A stretch of DNA of 57,443 nt from Myxococcota bacterium (GCA_030065975.1 JASJCN010000007.1:1-57443); one strand, 5' to 3'. Shown: positions 35,617 through 46,079, counted from the stretch's first letter. The notes: generated by a model not told the origin, from the sequence alone. Translations and numbers: made by a program.

Positions 35617-37428
35617 CTAGGGCCGGGCCGTGCCCGGCAGGTAGAGGCGCTGGCCCACCTGGATGCGGTTGCGGTTCCGCAGGCCGTTGTGCTCCGCGAG
35701 CGCGGCGGCGGTGGTGTTGAAGCGGGCGGCGATGGATTGGAGGTTGTCGCCGCGCTTCACCACGTAGACGCCGGCACTCGCCGCTCCGGCGCGCGCCGTG
35801 CGGGAGCCTCCGGGCAGCTGCAGCACCTGTCCCACGGCGATCCGGTTGGCCCGCCGGATGCCGTTGGCGTCCGCCAGGTCCTGGACCGAGAGGCCGAAGC
35901 GGCGGGCGATCCCCGACAGGGTGTCGCCGCGCCGCACGCGGTAGAGGCCGTCGGCCGGGATCGGAGCCGGAACGCTGCGCTCGGCGACCGAGGCGGGCGG
36001 CCCCGCGATGTCGCGCACGGGGAGCTTCAGCTTCTGCCCGGCGCGGATGCGATGGCGGCTGCGCAGCCCGTTCAGGGCGACCAGCTCCGACTGGCTCACG
36101 TTGAAGCGGCTCGCGATGCCCGAGAGGCTGTCGCCGCGGCGTACCGTATAGGTGCGGTCGGGACGCTGCTCGCGGAAGCGGTCTCCGCTCGGGATGCTCG
36201 CGAGCAGGGTGCGCGCCGGCGGGGCATCCAGGCGCCGGGGCACGCGCAGCCCGTAGCCCTTGGGCACGTGCTTCGAGCCCTCCCAGACCGGCGAGAGCAG
36301 GGCCGGGTTCGCCTTGCGCAGGGTGGCCAGCGGGAGGTTCAGGGCGTCGGCGACCTTGGGTGCGCGGTAGTAGTGCTCGAGCGCCACGATCTCCGGGCTT
36401 TGCGGGGCGTCCTTCTGGATCGGCCCGAAGTAGCGCTCGGGGTCGGCGTCGATCTCCTGGGCCGCGAGGAAGCTCACGTAGAAGTTGCGCGAGGCGAAGC
36501 CGAAGGTGCGGCTCTTGTAGCGCCGGATGATCTCGTCCATGTCCCGCGTCCCGAGCTTGCGGACGGCCCGGGCCATGCCGGCGGCCCCGTGGTTGTAGGC
36601 GGTGATGGCGAGCGACCAGCGATCCAGCCGCTCGTGGTTCGCCTTCAGCAGGCGGCTGGCCGCCACGCTCGAGAGGAAGGGGTCGCGACGCTCGTCGACC
36701 ACGTGGTCGACGCGCATGTAGAGGCGGCCGGTCGAGCGGGTGAACTGCCAGAGCCCGGAGGCCCCCACGTGGGAGCGCGCCTCGGGATTGAAGGAGGACT
36801 CGACGTGGGGCAGGGCGACCAGCTCCACGGGGACGCGGTGCTCCCGCAGGGTCTGGCGGATGTACTCCTCCCAGCGTCCCATCCGCACCAGGCCCGCCTT
36901 GAACTTGTTGGCCTGGCCGCGCTGGAAGCGGATGCGCTTGCGCGCGTCGCGCAGGGTGGCGTTGGAGACGCCCGTCGGAAACAGGGCGAGCACGCGCCGC
37001 TCCTCGTTCGAGAGGCCGCTGCGCTTGCCCGTCGAGAGCTTCTTCAGGATCGCCTTGTAGTGGGCGCGTCGCTTGTCGAGGATGCGATCGTAGGCGCGGC
37101 GGGAGAGGCCCTCGGGCGCACGCGTCGTCTCGTAGACGATGGTGAGGTCCTTCGAGTCGTGGAGCAGGCCGGCGTTGGTGCCGACCTCGGAGTACACGCG
37201 CTTCCAGAAGGCGACCCGGTGGTCGAGGCCCGCCGGACGGTCGAAGGCCGCGGGCCGGGCGGCCGGTGGGGTCGAAGCCTGGGCCGCACCCTGGGCGGAG
37301 GCAGCGGTCGTGAGCCCCGCGGCGATTGCGAGGGCCAGGCCCCACGCCACGGCCGTCCTCCGGCCGAGATTGGAGGTGCCCCACGTGAGCCCGGGGAGGG
37401 CTCGAGTCATCGATTCCCGCAGTTGCAT
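35617..37428 (-). CDS. Membrane-bound lytic murein transglycosylase with three LysM repeats (MltD-like)
   Basis: VPVELVALPHVESSFNPEARSHVGASGLWQFTRSTGRLY; LysM modules YTVRRGDSLSGIASRF, YRVRRGDTLSGIARRF, YVVKRGDNLQSIAARF. Confidence 0.92.
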   Translation of the reverse strand: MQLRESMTRALPGLTWGTSNLGRRTAVAWGLALAIAAGLTTAASAQGAAQASTPPAARPAAFDRPAGLDHRVAFWKRVYSEVGTNAGLLHDSKDLTIVYETTRAPEGLSRRAYDRILDKRRAHYKAILKKLSTGKRSGLSNEERRVLALFPTGVSNATLRDARKRIRFQRGQANKFKAGLVRMGRWEEYIRQTLREHRVPVELVALPHVESSFNPEARSHVGASGLWQFTRSTGRLYMRVDHVVDERRDPFLSSVAASRLLKANHERLDRWSLAITAYNHGAAGMARAVRKLGTRDMDEIIRRYKSRTFGFASRNFYVSFLAAQEIDADPERYFGPIQKDAPQSPEIVALEHYYRAPKVADALNLPLATLRKANPALLSPVWEGSKHVPKGYGLRVPRRLDAPPARTLLASIPSGDRFREQRPDRTYTVRRGDSLSGIASRFNVSQSELVALNGLRSRHRIRAGQKLKLPVRDIAGPPASVAERSVPAPIPADGLYRVRRGDTLSGIARRFGLSVQDLADANGIRRANRIAVGQVLQLPGGSRTARAGAASAGVYVVKRGDNLQSIAARFNTTAAALAEHNGLRNRNRIQVGQRLYLPGTARP

Positions 37429-37655
37429 CGGACCCGCGCTTGAGTCGAGAGGTGGATCCACACAGCGATCGGCAGAACCCGCTCCAAGCTAGACCCCAAG
37501 CTGCACGGCCAGGTGAAGGTGAACAGCCAGGGGCCTTCGAGACGACGCGAGACGATCCGAGCTCACTGCAAACTCGCGGGTGTTGGGGGATTGCACCCGC
37601 CCGGAAGAGACTAGCGACCCGATCGCCGTCCGGGAGGAGAAGCGCGGGGAGGCGG

Positions 37656-39167
37656 CTACTTCTTTCGGCCCTTCCGGCGCGCGTTCTTGGCCGACTTCCG
37701 CTTCTTCTTGGCCTGGCTCCGAGCCCGGGCGGCGTTGGCCCGCCGCGCCTTGCGATCGCCCCCGCCGCCGAGCATCTCGCTCGGGTCGAAGCCCGCGGGC
37801 ATGCCGGCGCCGGCGAGGCGGTTCATGCCCGGGATGCGGGACATCAGGCCGCCCCCGCCTCCGCCGCCGAGCGAGGCCATCATCTCGCGCATCTGCCGGA
37901 ATCGGCCCACGAGGTCGGTCACGTCCTTCGCGTTCCGCCCGCTCCCCTTCGCGATGCGCGTCGCGCGGCTCTTGTCGATCACCTCGGGCTGCTTGCGCTC
38001 GCCCGGCGTCATCGACTGGATCATCGCCTCGACCTTCTTGATCTCGCCCTCGTCGACCTGATCGGCCACCGAGTCCATGCCCGGGAGCTTGCCCAGGATG
38101 TCCTTGAGCGGGCCCATCTTCTGGATCGTGCGCAGCTGGGTGAGCAGGTCGTCCATGCCGAACTGCCCCTGCAGCAGGCGCTCGGCGTCCTCCTCCGCCT
38201 TCTTCTCGTCGACGACCTGCTCGAAGTCGCGCACCAGCCCGACCACGTCGCCCATCCCGAGGATGCGCGAGGCCAGGCCTTCCGGGCGGAAGGGCTCGAG
38301 ACGGTCGACGGTCTCGCCGGTGCCCAGGAACTTGATCGGGACGCCGGTCACGGCCTTCACCGCCAGGGCCGCGCCGCCGCGGGAGTCGCCGTCGAGCTTG
38401 GTCATCACCAGCCCGTCGAGCGAAAGCCGCTCGGCGAAGGCGCCCGCCACGTTCACGGCGTCGCGGCCCATCAGGGCGTCGCACACGAGCAGGGTGTTCG
38501 CCGGCTCGGTGCGCGCGGCGATCTCGGCGAGCTCCTCCATCAGGGTCTCGTCCACGGCCAGGCGGCCGGCGGTGTCGTAGACGACCGCGTCGAAGCCCTC
38601 GTTCTGCACGCGCTCGCGTGCCGCGGCGCAGATCGCCGGGGGCTCGTCGCCGGGGCCGCCCACGTGGACGGGGACGTCGATGCTCTCGCCGAGCTGCTGC
38701 AGCTGCAGCACCGCCGCCGGCCGCTGGGTGTCGGCCGCGACCAGCAGCACCTTCCGGCTCTCGCGCTTCAGGTGGTTGGCGAGCTTGGCGGCGACCGTCG
38801 TCTTTCCGACGCCCTGGAGGCCGACCAGCATGACCGAGGTGGCGCCCTGCTTGCGCGAGAGCGACGGGTCGACGGGCCCCATGAGCTCGACGAGCTCTTC
38901 CTCGCACACCTTCACGAACGCCTGGCCCGGGGTGATGCGGACGGTCTGTCCCTGGGCGTTCTTGACCCGGGTCTCGACCTTGCCGCCGAGGGCCCGGCCC
39001 TTGACCCGGGCGATGAAGTCCTTGACCACGCCGAAGTCGACGTCGGCCTCGAGCAGCGAGGCGCGCACGTCCTTCAGGGCGTCGGCGACGTTGTCCTCGG
39101 TCAGCTCGCGGACGCCCTGGAGGCGCTCACGGGCGTTCTTGAAGCCGCTACTCAGGGTCTCGAGCAT
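37656..39167 (-). CDS. ffh: Signal recognition particle protein Ffh
   Basis: MLETLSSGFKNARERLQGVRELTEDNVADAL...VMLVGLQGVGKTTVAAKLANHL...; C-terminal M domain. Confidence 0.96.
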   Translation of the reverse strand: MLETLSSGFKNARERLQGVRELTEDNVADALKDVRASLLEADVDFGVVKDFIARVKGRALGGKVETRVKNAQGQTVRITPGQAFVKVCEEELVELMGPVDPSLSRKQGATSVMLVGLQGVGKTTVAAKLANHLKRESRKVLLVAADTQRPAAVLQLQQLGESIDVPVHVGGPGDEPPAICAAARERVQNEGFDAVVYDTAGRLAVDETLMEELAEIAARTEPANTLLVCDALMGRDAVNVAGAFAERLSLDGLVMTKLDGDSRGGAALAVKAVTGVPIKFLGTGETVDRLEPFRPEGLASRILGMGDVVGLVRDFEQVVDEKKAEEDAERLLQGQFGMDDLLTQLRTIQKMGPLKDILGKLPGMDSVADQVDEGEIKKVEAMIQSMTPGERKQPEVIDKSRATRIAKGSGRNAKDVTDLVGRFRQMREMMASLGGGGGGGLMSRIPGMNRLAGAGMPAGFDPSEMLGGGGDRKARRANAARARSQAKKKRKSAKNARRKGRKK

Positions 39168-39272
39168 GGGGGGCAACCTACCGAAAGGGCGCGCGGCCGG
39201 CCCGGCCCGGGACCCCGGGACGCTCCTGTGGTATCTCCGGCCCCGAGGGGTCGAGGCCCGCGCGGAGGACCG

Positions 39273-39488
39273 ATGGCGACCGAAGTCGAATCCCAGATCT
39301 CGGGCAACGTCTGGAAGATCGAGAAGCAGGCCGGCGACGCCGTCGAGGAAGAGGACGAGATCCTGATCCTCGAGTCCATGAAGATGGAGATCCCCGTCGA
39401 GGCCCCCTGCGCCGGTCGGCTCGCCGAGATCCGCGTGGCCGAGGGCGACCACGTGGAAGAGGGCACGGTTCTCGCCGTGATCGAGTGA
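39273..39488 (+). CDS. Biotin/lipoyl attachment protein (BCCP-like, 71 aa)
   Basis: MATEVESQISGNVWKIEKQAGDAVEEEDEILILESMKMEIPVEAPCAGRLAEI (ESMKMEIP biotinylation motif). Confidence 0.92.
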   Translation: MATEVESQISGNVWKIEKQAGDAVEEEDEILILESMKMEIPVEAPCAGRLAEIRVAEGDHVEEGTVLAVIE

Positions 39489-40354
39489 TGGCGGTGGCGG
39501 TGGAGACGACCCGGGTCCGGCCGATCGTGGCCGAGGACGGAGCGATGGTGCTGCGCCATCTCGAACGGGAGCCGCGTCTCAACCTGCCGCTGATCGACAT
39601 GGCTCTGCGCCTGGCGGAGCCGCCCACCGGCATCGACCTGCGCACTGCGCTGGTCGGCGCCTTCCAGGGCGACGAGCTGCTCGCCGTGGCGTCGACCCAG
39701 CCCAGCGTCGTGCTGGATGCGACGGCGAGCCCCGGCGCGCTCGAAGCCCTGTTCCCCCACCTCTCCGGGGTCGGCACCGGGCTGGTCAAGAGCACCGAGG
39801 AGGTGGTGGATCCGCTCTGGACCTGGCTCGAGAAGCGCGGTCGTCGCGCGCTGCTCGATCGCATCGAGATCGGCTTCGCCCTCGACGCGCAGACTCCGGA
39901 GATCGGCCTCGAGCCCGAGCCCGACTCGGGGCTGCGCGTGCGGTCGGCCGCTGCCTCCGACCTCGACGACCTGGTCCAGGCGGCCCGGGCGAGCCTGCGG
40001 GAGGAGAACCGGCCCGATGCCTTCCGCGGGGATCCGGTGGGATTCCGTCGCTGGGTACGGGGTCGCCTGCCGCGTGCCACCGTGGTGGAGGAGGGCGGCC
40101 GCGTGGTCTTCGTCGGCTACGCCGACGTGCAGTGCGCACGGGGCTGGCTGCTCCAGGGCGTCTACACCTGGCCGGCGCGACGCCGAAAGGGGCTGGCCCG
40201 GGTCGGCGTGGCCGAGATCTGCCGGCGCGCCTTCGCCTCGGGCGCCGACCACGTGCAGCTCGCGGTGGTCGAGGGCAACCTCGCGGCCGAACGCCTCTAC
40301 CGCGGCCTGGGCTTCGAGTCGTTCGCCCGGCTCCGGACGCTGCTCTTCTCGTAG
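39485..40354 (+). CDS. GNAT-family N-acetyltransferase
   Basis: VYTWPARRRKGLARVGVAEICRRAFASGADHVQLAVVEGNLAAERLYRGLGFE. Confidence 0.85.
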   Translation: MMAVAVETTRVRPIVAEDGAMVLRHLEREPRLNLPLIDMALRLAEPPTGIDLRTALVGAFQGDELLAVASTQPSVVLDATASPGALEALFPHLSGVGTGLVKSTEEVVDPLWTWLEKRGRRALLDRIEIGFALDAQTPEIGLEPEPDSGLRVRSAAASDLDDLVQAARASLREENRPDAFRGDPVGFRRWVRGRLPRATVVEEGGRVVFVGYADVQCARGWLLQGVYTWPARRRKGLARVGVAEICRRAFASGADHVQLAVVEGNLAAERLYRGLGFESFARLRTLLFS

Positions 40355-40391
40355 GGCGGCTCGCGTCCCAAGGCCCGCTCCGAAGGCTGGC

Positions 40392-40421
40392 TTGATTCGC
40401 GAGTCAACGCGCTGCTAGCCT
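40392..40421 (+). promoter_or_regulatory. Probable promoter of the SDR gene (TTGATT-N18-TAGCCT) with overlapping imperfect palindrome
   Basis: TTGATTCGCGAGTCAACGCGCTGCTAGCCT about 95 nt upstream of the SDR ATG. Confidence 0.5.
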
Positions 40422-40515
40422 CGGCCGCCCGGCCTCGAAAGGCCGGCCCCGCACCGACCCCCGCGCAAGCCCCGGTCGCGTGCCCAACGGAATCCCCCAC
40501 GCGAAGGAGCATCCC

Positions 40516-41376
40516 ATGGGTCTCTTGGATGGAAAGGTCGCCCTCGTCACCGGCTCGGGCGGCGGAATCGGTCGCGAGCACGCGCTGGCCCTGGCCAAGG
40601 AGGGCGCCAAGCTCGTCATCAACGACCTCGGTGGAGCCCGGGACGGCTCCGGCGACGGCGGCACCGCCATGGCCGACCAGGTCTGCGACGAGATCAAGGC
40701 CATGGGCGGCGAGGCCGTCCCGAACTACGACACCGTCGCCACCCTCGAGGGGGGCGAGGGCATCGTGAAGACCGCCCTCGACGCATTCGGGCAGCTCGAC
40801 ATCTGCGTGAACAACGCCGGCATCCTGCGGGACAAGACGGTCTCCAAGCTCACCGAGGACCTCTGGGATCCCGTCATCGCGGTCCACCTGAAGGGCACCT
40901 ACTGCGTCTCGCGTCCGGCCTTCAACCACATGAAGGAGCGCGGCCAGGGCGGCGTGATCATCAACACCAGCTCGACGTCGGGCCTGAACGGCAACTTCGG
41001 TCAGGCGAACTACGGAGCCGCCAAGGCCGGCATCGCCGGCTTCACCCGCTGCATGGCCCTCGAGGGCCAGAAGTACGGGATCCGCTGCCACATCCTGGCG
41101 CCGGTGGCGCTCACCCGGCTCACCGACGACCTGCCCGGCTTCCAGGCCGACGAGCTGAAGGAGCGCATGAAGCCCGGCCTGGTGTCGCCGCTGATCGTGT
41201 ACCTCTCGAGCGAGCTCTCGAAGGAGCTCACCAACAAGACCTTCTTCGTCGGCGGCGGGCGCATCGCCGAGATGAAGGTGGTGACGGCCAAGGGCGTGAC
41301 CAAGAAGGAGGACGGCGGGCTCTGGACGCCCGCCGAGATCGCCGACCAGATCGGCGACATCATGCTCCCCGAGTAG
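40516..41376 (+). CDS. SDR family oxidoreductase (3-hydroxyacyl-CoA dehydrogenase-like)
   Basis: MGLLDGKVALVTGSGGGIGREHALALAKEGAKLVINDLGG...YGAAKAGIAGF. Confidence 0.9.
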   Translation: MGLLDGKVALVTGSGGGIGREHALALAKEGAKLVINDLGGARDGSGDGGTAMADQVCDEIKAMGGEAVPNYDTVATLEGGEGIVKTALDAFGQLDICVNNAGILRDKTVSKLTEDLWDPVIAVHLKGTYCVSRPAFNHMKERGQGGVIINTSSTSGLNGNFGQANYGAAKAGIAGFTRCMALEGQKYGIRCHILAPVALTRLTDDLPGFQADELKERMKPGLVSPLIVYLSSELSKELTNKTFFVGGGRIAEMKVVTAKGVTKKEDGGLWTPAEIADQIGDIMLPE

Positions 41377-41429
41377 GCCGCCGGGCCCCGGAATCGATCG
41401 AGCGATCGATCGAGGGGCGATCGACTGGC

Positions 41430-41463
41430 AAGGGCCCTCGCTCCGTCGGGAGCGGGGGCCCTT
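41430..41463 (+). terminator. Strong hairpin, probable terminator after the SDR gene
   Basis: AAGGGCCCTCGCTCC-GTC-GGGAGCGGGGGCCCTT; long GC stem, no clean U-tract. Confidence 0.55.
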
Positions 41464-41525
41464 CTGCGTCCAGAGGGGCCGAGGAAGCGGGGCCCTTCGC
41501 CCGCCAACGGCTACGATTGCCCCCC

Positions 41526-44183
41526 ATGGCCGGCGATCCCACGCAGACGCCGGAGGCCGGGGCTCCCCCGGAGACCCCCTCCGCAGAGATTCCCCCCTTC
41601 CGGCTTCCCGCCGCCGAGGTCGCCGATCCGCGCTCGGCCATGGCCACGGAGTTCAACCGCATCGTGGCGCGCTTCGCGCGCCGCTACTTCCGCTGGTTCG
41701 ATCTCGACCCGGAGACGGTGGCCAAGCTCCGCGCCCTCGAGGAGCAGGGCTCGGTCGTGTACGTCATGCGCTACGCGAGCCGGCTCGACTACTTCCTCTT
41801 CAACTGGCTGTTCATCCGCGAAGGCCTGCGGCTGTGTGCCTTCGCGAACGGCCTGTCCTTCTACTACTACCGCCCGATCAAGGTGGGCATCCGGGGCTGG
41901 TGGCAGCGCCGACGCATGGGGCGCGAGGCGCGCCTCGCCGCCGACCGGGAGCGCGCGGCCCAGAAGACCCGCGAAGTGGTGGACAGCGGCGAGTCCATGT
42001 TCCTGTTCCTGCGCACCGCGCGCCTGCGCGGCTGGTGGATGGGACGCCAGGCGGCGCTCGAGCAGAGCCGGCAGGAGCGCGACCTCCTCGCCGAGGTCGT
42101 CCGCAGCGCCTGGGACGGCGAGCGACAGGTGGCCGTCGTGCCCCTGGCGCTGTTCTGGCGCAAGGGTCCGCGCGCCGAGCGGCGCTTCCTCAACCTCGGC
42201 TATGGCGCCCAGAACCGTCCCTCGGACGTGACCAAGGTCGCCTCCTTCCTGGCGAGCTATCGCGGCCTCGCCGTTCGCGCCGGCGACCCGATCGACCTCA
42301 CCCGATTCATCGCCGGCCGGCGCGAGGAAGGCGAGGCGACGATCGTGCGCAAGGTGCGCCGTTCGCTGCTGCTCTTCCTCTACCGCGAGGAACGGGCCGT
42401 CGAGGGGCCGGTCCTGCGGCCCCTGCACCGGGTCCAGGAGAGCGTGCTCGAGCACCCGAGCGTGCGTGCCGCGATCCAACGCCGCGCCCACGACAAGAAG
42501 GGCAGCATCGAGGCCGCGCGCGCCGAGGCCGAGCGCATGTTCCGCGAGATCGCGGCCAACATGAACTCGACCCTGCTGGCGTTCCTGCGCGGGATCGTGA
42601 CCGCCCTCTTCGGGCGTCTCTTCGCGGGCATCGAGACCCGCGGGCTCGGGAAGGTCGCCGAGTACGCCAAGCGCCACCCCGTGGTGCTGCTCCCGAGCCA
42701 CCGCTCCTACTTCGACTTCCTGATCCTCTCCTGGCTCTTCTACCAGAACCACCTGGTGCCGCCCCACATCGCGGCACGCGAGAACATGGGCTTCGGACCC
42801 TTCGGGTTCATCTTCCGCCGGGCCGGCGCCTACTTCCTGCGCAAGAGCTTCGACGACCCGCTCTACAAGGAGGTGTTCCGCCGCTACGTGGGATACCTGG
42901 TCGCCGAGGGGTTCACCCAGGAGTTCTTCATCGAGGGCGGCCGCTCGCGCACGGGCAAGATGCTGCCGCCGCGGCTCGGCATGGTCTCCTGGGTCGTGGA
43001 CGCCTTCGTGGCCAGCGGCCGCCGCGACCTCTTCTTCGTGCCCGTCGCCATCACCTACGAGCGCCTGGTGGAAGAGGGCTCGATGGTCGAGGAGCTCGAG
43101 GGCGGGGCCAAGAAGGACGAGAGCATGCTCGGGCTGGTGCGCTCGCGGAGCGTGCTGACCCGGCGCTTCGGCAGCGTGTTCCTGAATTTCGGCGAGCCGA
43201 TCTCCCTGGCCGACGCGCTCGAGGGCAATCGCGACGCCTTCCGCACCGACACCGAGGCCACCGAGCCCGTCCGCCGGGAGTTCACCGAGCGCCTCGGCAA
43301 CTCGGTGGTGGAGCGCATCAACTGGGCGATGGCGGCCAGCGCCACCAGCGTCGCGGCGGCGGCGCTGCTGGGCGAGGACCGCCGCGGCATGTTCCGCAGC
43401 GAGCTCGTCGAGCGCATGGGCGAGGTCACCGAGCTCCTGAAGCTCCAGGACGTCCACCTCACCCCGGCGCTCGAGGCCGACGAGGGCGAGTTCACCGAGT
43501 CGATCCCCTTCCTGCTGCGCTCGGGCCTGATCCAGACGCGTGAGGACGCCCGGGGCGAGATCGTGTTCTTCGAGGAGTCGCGGCGCCGCGCCCTCGAGGT
43601 CTACCGCAACGGCATCTTCCACTTCCTGGCCGCACCGAGCATCATCGCCCGCCGCCTGGCTCGCGGCACGAGCGAGCGTGAGCTGCGCGAGGACCTGGCC
43701 TTCTGGCTCGACCTCCTCTACGCCGAGTTCTTCGTGCCCCGCGCCATGGTCATGGCCGTGCATCTCGACGCCTTCATCGACTACTTCGAGCGCATCGGCG
43801 CGCTCGAACGCGCCGACGGCGACCTGCGCGCCACGGAGAAGGGCCAGCGCTACTTCCGCTTCCTGGCCGCGCAGACGCGCAGCCTGCTCGAGGCCTACTA
43901 CGCCGCGACCCAGGCCCTGCAGGAGCTGCCCGAGCCCACCTCGGCAAGGGCGCTCGAGAAGGCCGCCGAGGCCCAGTTCGAGAGCGCCAACCTGATCGGC
44001 GAGATCCAGCGCCGCGAGGGCTGGAACACCACCACCTTCAGGAACGCCCTCGAGTTGCTGCTTCGCCGCGGGATCCTCACCATCGAGGACGAGACGGCGC
44101 GAGAGAAGCTCTACACCCGCGGCGAGGCCTTCGGCGAGCTTTCGGGCCTGCGCGAGCGCCTCGGGGCCGCGCTCGCCGAGTAG
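41526..44183 (+). CDS. plsB: Glycerol-3-phosphate 1-O-acyltransferase (PlsB-like)
   Basis: VVLLPSHRSYFDFLILSWLFYQN...FGPFGFIFRRAGAYFLRKSF...FIEGGRSRTGKML. Confidence 0.92.
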   Translation: MAGDPTQTPEAGAPPETPSAEIPPFRLPAAEVADPRSAMATEFNRIVARFARRYFRWFDLDPETVAKLRALEEQGSVVYVMRYASRLDYFLFNWLFIREGLRLCAFANGLSFYYYRPIKVGIRGWWQRRRMGREARLAADRERAAQKTREVVDSGESMFLFLRTARLRGWWMGRQAALEQSRQERDLLAEVVRSAWDGERQVAVVPLALFWRKGPRAERRFLNLGYGAQNRPSDVTKVASFLASYRGLAVRAGDPIDLTRFIAGRREEGEATIVRKVRRSLLLFLYREERAVEGPVLRPLHRVQESVLEHPSVRAAIQRRAHDKKGSIEAARAEAERMFREIAANMNSTLLAFLRGIVTALFGRLFAGIETRGLGKVAEYAKRHPVVLLPSHRSYFDFLILSWLFYQNHLVPPHIAARENMGFGPFGFIFRRAGAYFLRKSFDDPLYKEVFRRYVGYLVAEGFTQEFFIEGGRSRTGKMLPPRLGMVSWVVDAFVASGRRDLFFVPVAITYERLVEEGSMVEELEGGAKKDESMLGLVRSRSVLTRRFGSVFLNFGEPISLADALEGNRDAFRTDTEATEPVRREFTERLGNSVVERINWAMAASATSVAAAALLGEDRRGMFRSELVERMGEVTELLKLQDVHLTPALEADEGEFTESIPFLLRSGLIQTREDARGEIVFFEESRRRALEVYRNGIFHFLAAPSIIARRLARGTSERELREDLAFWLDLLYAEFFVPRAMVMAVHLDAFIDYFERIGALERADGDLRATEKGQRYFRFLAAQTRSLLEAYYAATQALQELPEPTSARALEKAAEAQFESANLIGEIQRREGWNTTTFRNALELLLRRGILTIEDETAREKLYTRGEAFGELSGLRERLGAALAE

Positions 44184-44227
44184 CGCGGCCGGCCGGCCCC
44201 GGGCGGCCCTGCTAGAGTCCGCGCCCC

Positions 44228-44614
44228 ATGGGCGCAAAGGACACGCCGGACTTCGACAAGCGGGGCGGGCTCATCACCGCCATCGCCCAGGATCACGAGA
44301 CCCGTGAGATCCTGATGGTGGCGTACATGAACGCCGAGTCCTTCCAGAAGACCCTCGAGCTCGGCGAGGTGGTCTACTGGAGCACTTCGCGCAACGAGCT
44401 CTGGCACAAGGGCGAGTCGAGCGGCAACACCCAGGTGCTGAAGGAGCTCCGCGTCGACTGCGACGGGGACGCCGTGCTGCTGATCGTCGAGCAGAAGGGC
44501 CGCGCGGCCTGCCATACGGGTCAGCGCAGCTGCTTCTTCCGCGTTCGCGACGGCGAGGGCTGGCGCGAGGATGGGGAGCAGGTCTTCGACCCCGCCGAGG
44601 TGTACGGCAAGTGA
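44228..44614 (+). CDS. hisI: Phosphoribosyl-AMP cyclohydrolase
   Basis: [56 protein letters not shown]...DCDGDAVLL. Confidence 0.95.
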   Translation: MGAKDTPDFDKRGGLITAIAQDHETREILMVAYMNAESFQKTLELGEVVYWSTSRNELWHKGESSGNTQVLKELRVDCDGDAVLLIVEQKGRAACHTGQRSCFFRVRDGEGWREDGEQVFDPAEVYGK

Positions 44615-45498
44615 GCGCGCGCAAGCGGAAGATCCTGAAGCTGGGCCTGCCGAAGGGGAGCCTCCAGGACACGACGGTCAGCCTCTTCGAGAAGGCTGGC
44701 TACAACATCCGCATCGCCTCGCGCTCCTACTATCCGGAGATCGACGATCCGGAGATCGAGTGCATCCTGATCCGCGCCCAGGAGATGGCGCGCTACGTCG
44801 AGCAGGGGGCCCTGGATGCGGGCATCACCGGCGTCGACTGGGTGATGGAGAACGGCGCCAAGGTCAAGGAGCTCGCCGACCTGGAAGCGCCCTGGCCGAA
44901 CTACCGGACCGTTCGCTGGCTCCTCGCCTGCAAGGAGGAGTCGAAGTTCCGGCGGGTCGAGGACCTCGAGGGCAAGCGGATCGCGACCGAGGCGGTGGGT
45001 CTCACGCGCCGCTACCTGAAGCGACACGGTGTCAAGGCAGAGCTCGAGTTCTCCTACGGCGCAACCGAGGTCAAGCCGCCGCTCCTCGCCGACGCCATCG
45101 TCGACGTCTCGGAGACCGGGTCGAGCATCCGCGCCAACCGACTGCGCGTGATCGATACCGTGGTCGAGAGCACGCCCCGCTTCATCGCCAACCGCGAGTC
45201 GATCAAGGACGAGTGGAAGAAGGGCAAGCTCGACCGCATGACGCTCATGCTGCGCGGGGCGATCGCCGCGGCGGGCCGCGTGGGGCTGATGATGAACGTG
45301 CCGAAGAAGGATCTCGCTCGCGTGCTCGAGCGCCTGCCCGCACTCGGGACGCCCACCATCTCGACCCTGTCCGACGAGAAGTGGGCGGCCGTGAACACCA
45401 TCATCGAGGAGTCGGTGGTGCGTCACCTGGTGCCGGAGCTCGTGGAGATCGGCGCCAAGGCGATCGTCGAGTACCCCCTCAACAAGATCGTGGAGTGA
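44611..45498 (+). CDS. hisG: ATP phosphoribosyltransferase (long form)
   Basis: [25 protein letters not shown]...[15 protein letters not shown]-terminal regulatory region. Confidence 0.94.
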   Translation: MSARKRKILKLGLPKGSLQDTTVSLFEKAGYNIRIASRSYYPEIDDPEIECILIRAQEMARYVEQGALDAGITGVDWVMENGAKVKELADLEAPWPNYRTVRWLLACKEESKFRRVEDLEGKRIATEAVGLTRRYLKRHGVKAELEFSYGATEVKPPLLADAIVDVSETGSSIRANRLRVIDTVVESTPRFIANRESIKDEWKKGKLDRMTLMLRGAIAAAGRVGLMMNVPKKDLARVLERLPALGTPTISTLSDEKWAAVNTIIEESVVRHLVPELVEIGAKAIVEYPLNKIVE

Positions 45499-45542
45499 CG
45501 CCTCCGCGGTCTTCGCGCGCTCCGGACGGCCTGCGCGGCGGC

Positions 45543-46079
45543 ATGCTGGGCGGCATGCTCGGGGGCTACTTCGGCACCGCCTGGAAGGGTCTCTTCGCGA
45601 ACCACCTCGCGAGCACGCCGCCGACCGTCGTGCAGGCGGTGATCCTCGGGCCCGAAGGGCTGCTGCTCGCCGTGCGCAGCGACCTGCGCGGGTGGGAGCT
45701 CCCCGGCGGACGCCCCGAGCCCGGGGAGAGCGACGAGGAAGCCGTGGTGCGCGAGGTGTTCGAGGAGACCGGCGTGCAGGTCGCCGTCGAGGCCAGGGTG
45801 GGCGACTACCATCGCAGCGGGTTCCTGCCCCACGTGGCCCGGGTGTTCCGCTGCGGGGTGCTCTCGGGCACCCCTCGCGGCAGCACCGAGAGCGTGGAGG
45901 TGCGCTACTGGCCCCCGGAGGCGCCGCCCGCGGGCCTCTTCCCGTGGTATCGCCAGCCCTTGGCCGATGCCCTGGCCGACCTCCCGGAGCCGGTCGTGCG
46001 ACGCGAGCGCCAGGGCCTGGCGGCGATCTGGGCGGGCCTGCGCATCGACCTCGCCGGTCGCCTCGGAAGGCGGGACTGA
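45543..46079 (+). CDS. NUDIX hydrolase
   Basis: GWELPGGRPEPGESDEEAVVREVFEETGVQV (Nudix box). Confidence 0.92.
   Translation: MLGGMLGGYFGTAWKGLFANHLASTPPTVVQAVILGPEGLLLAVRSDLRGWELPGGRPEPGESDEEAVVREVFEETGVQVAVEARVGDYHRSGFLPHVARVFRCGVLSGTPRGSTESVEVRYWPPEAPPAGLFPWYRQPLADALADLPEPVVRRERQGLAAIWAGLRIDLAGRLGRRD

Noticed and set aside
37440-39488. 682-aa plus-strand ORF
   Set aside because: Only the last 71 residues (BCCP-like, from ATG 39273) are real; the rest is antisense to ffh.
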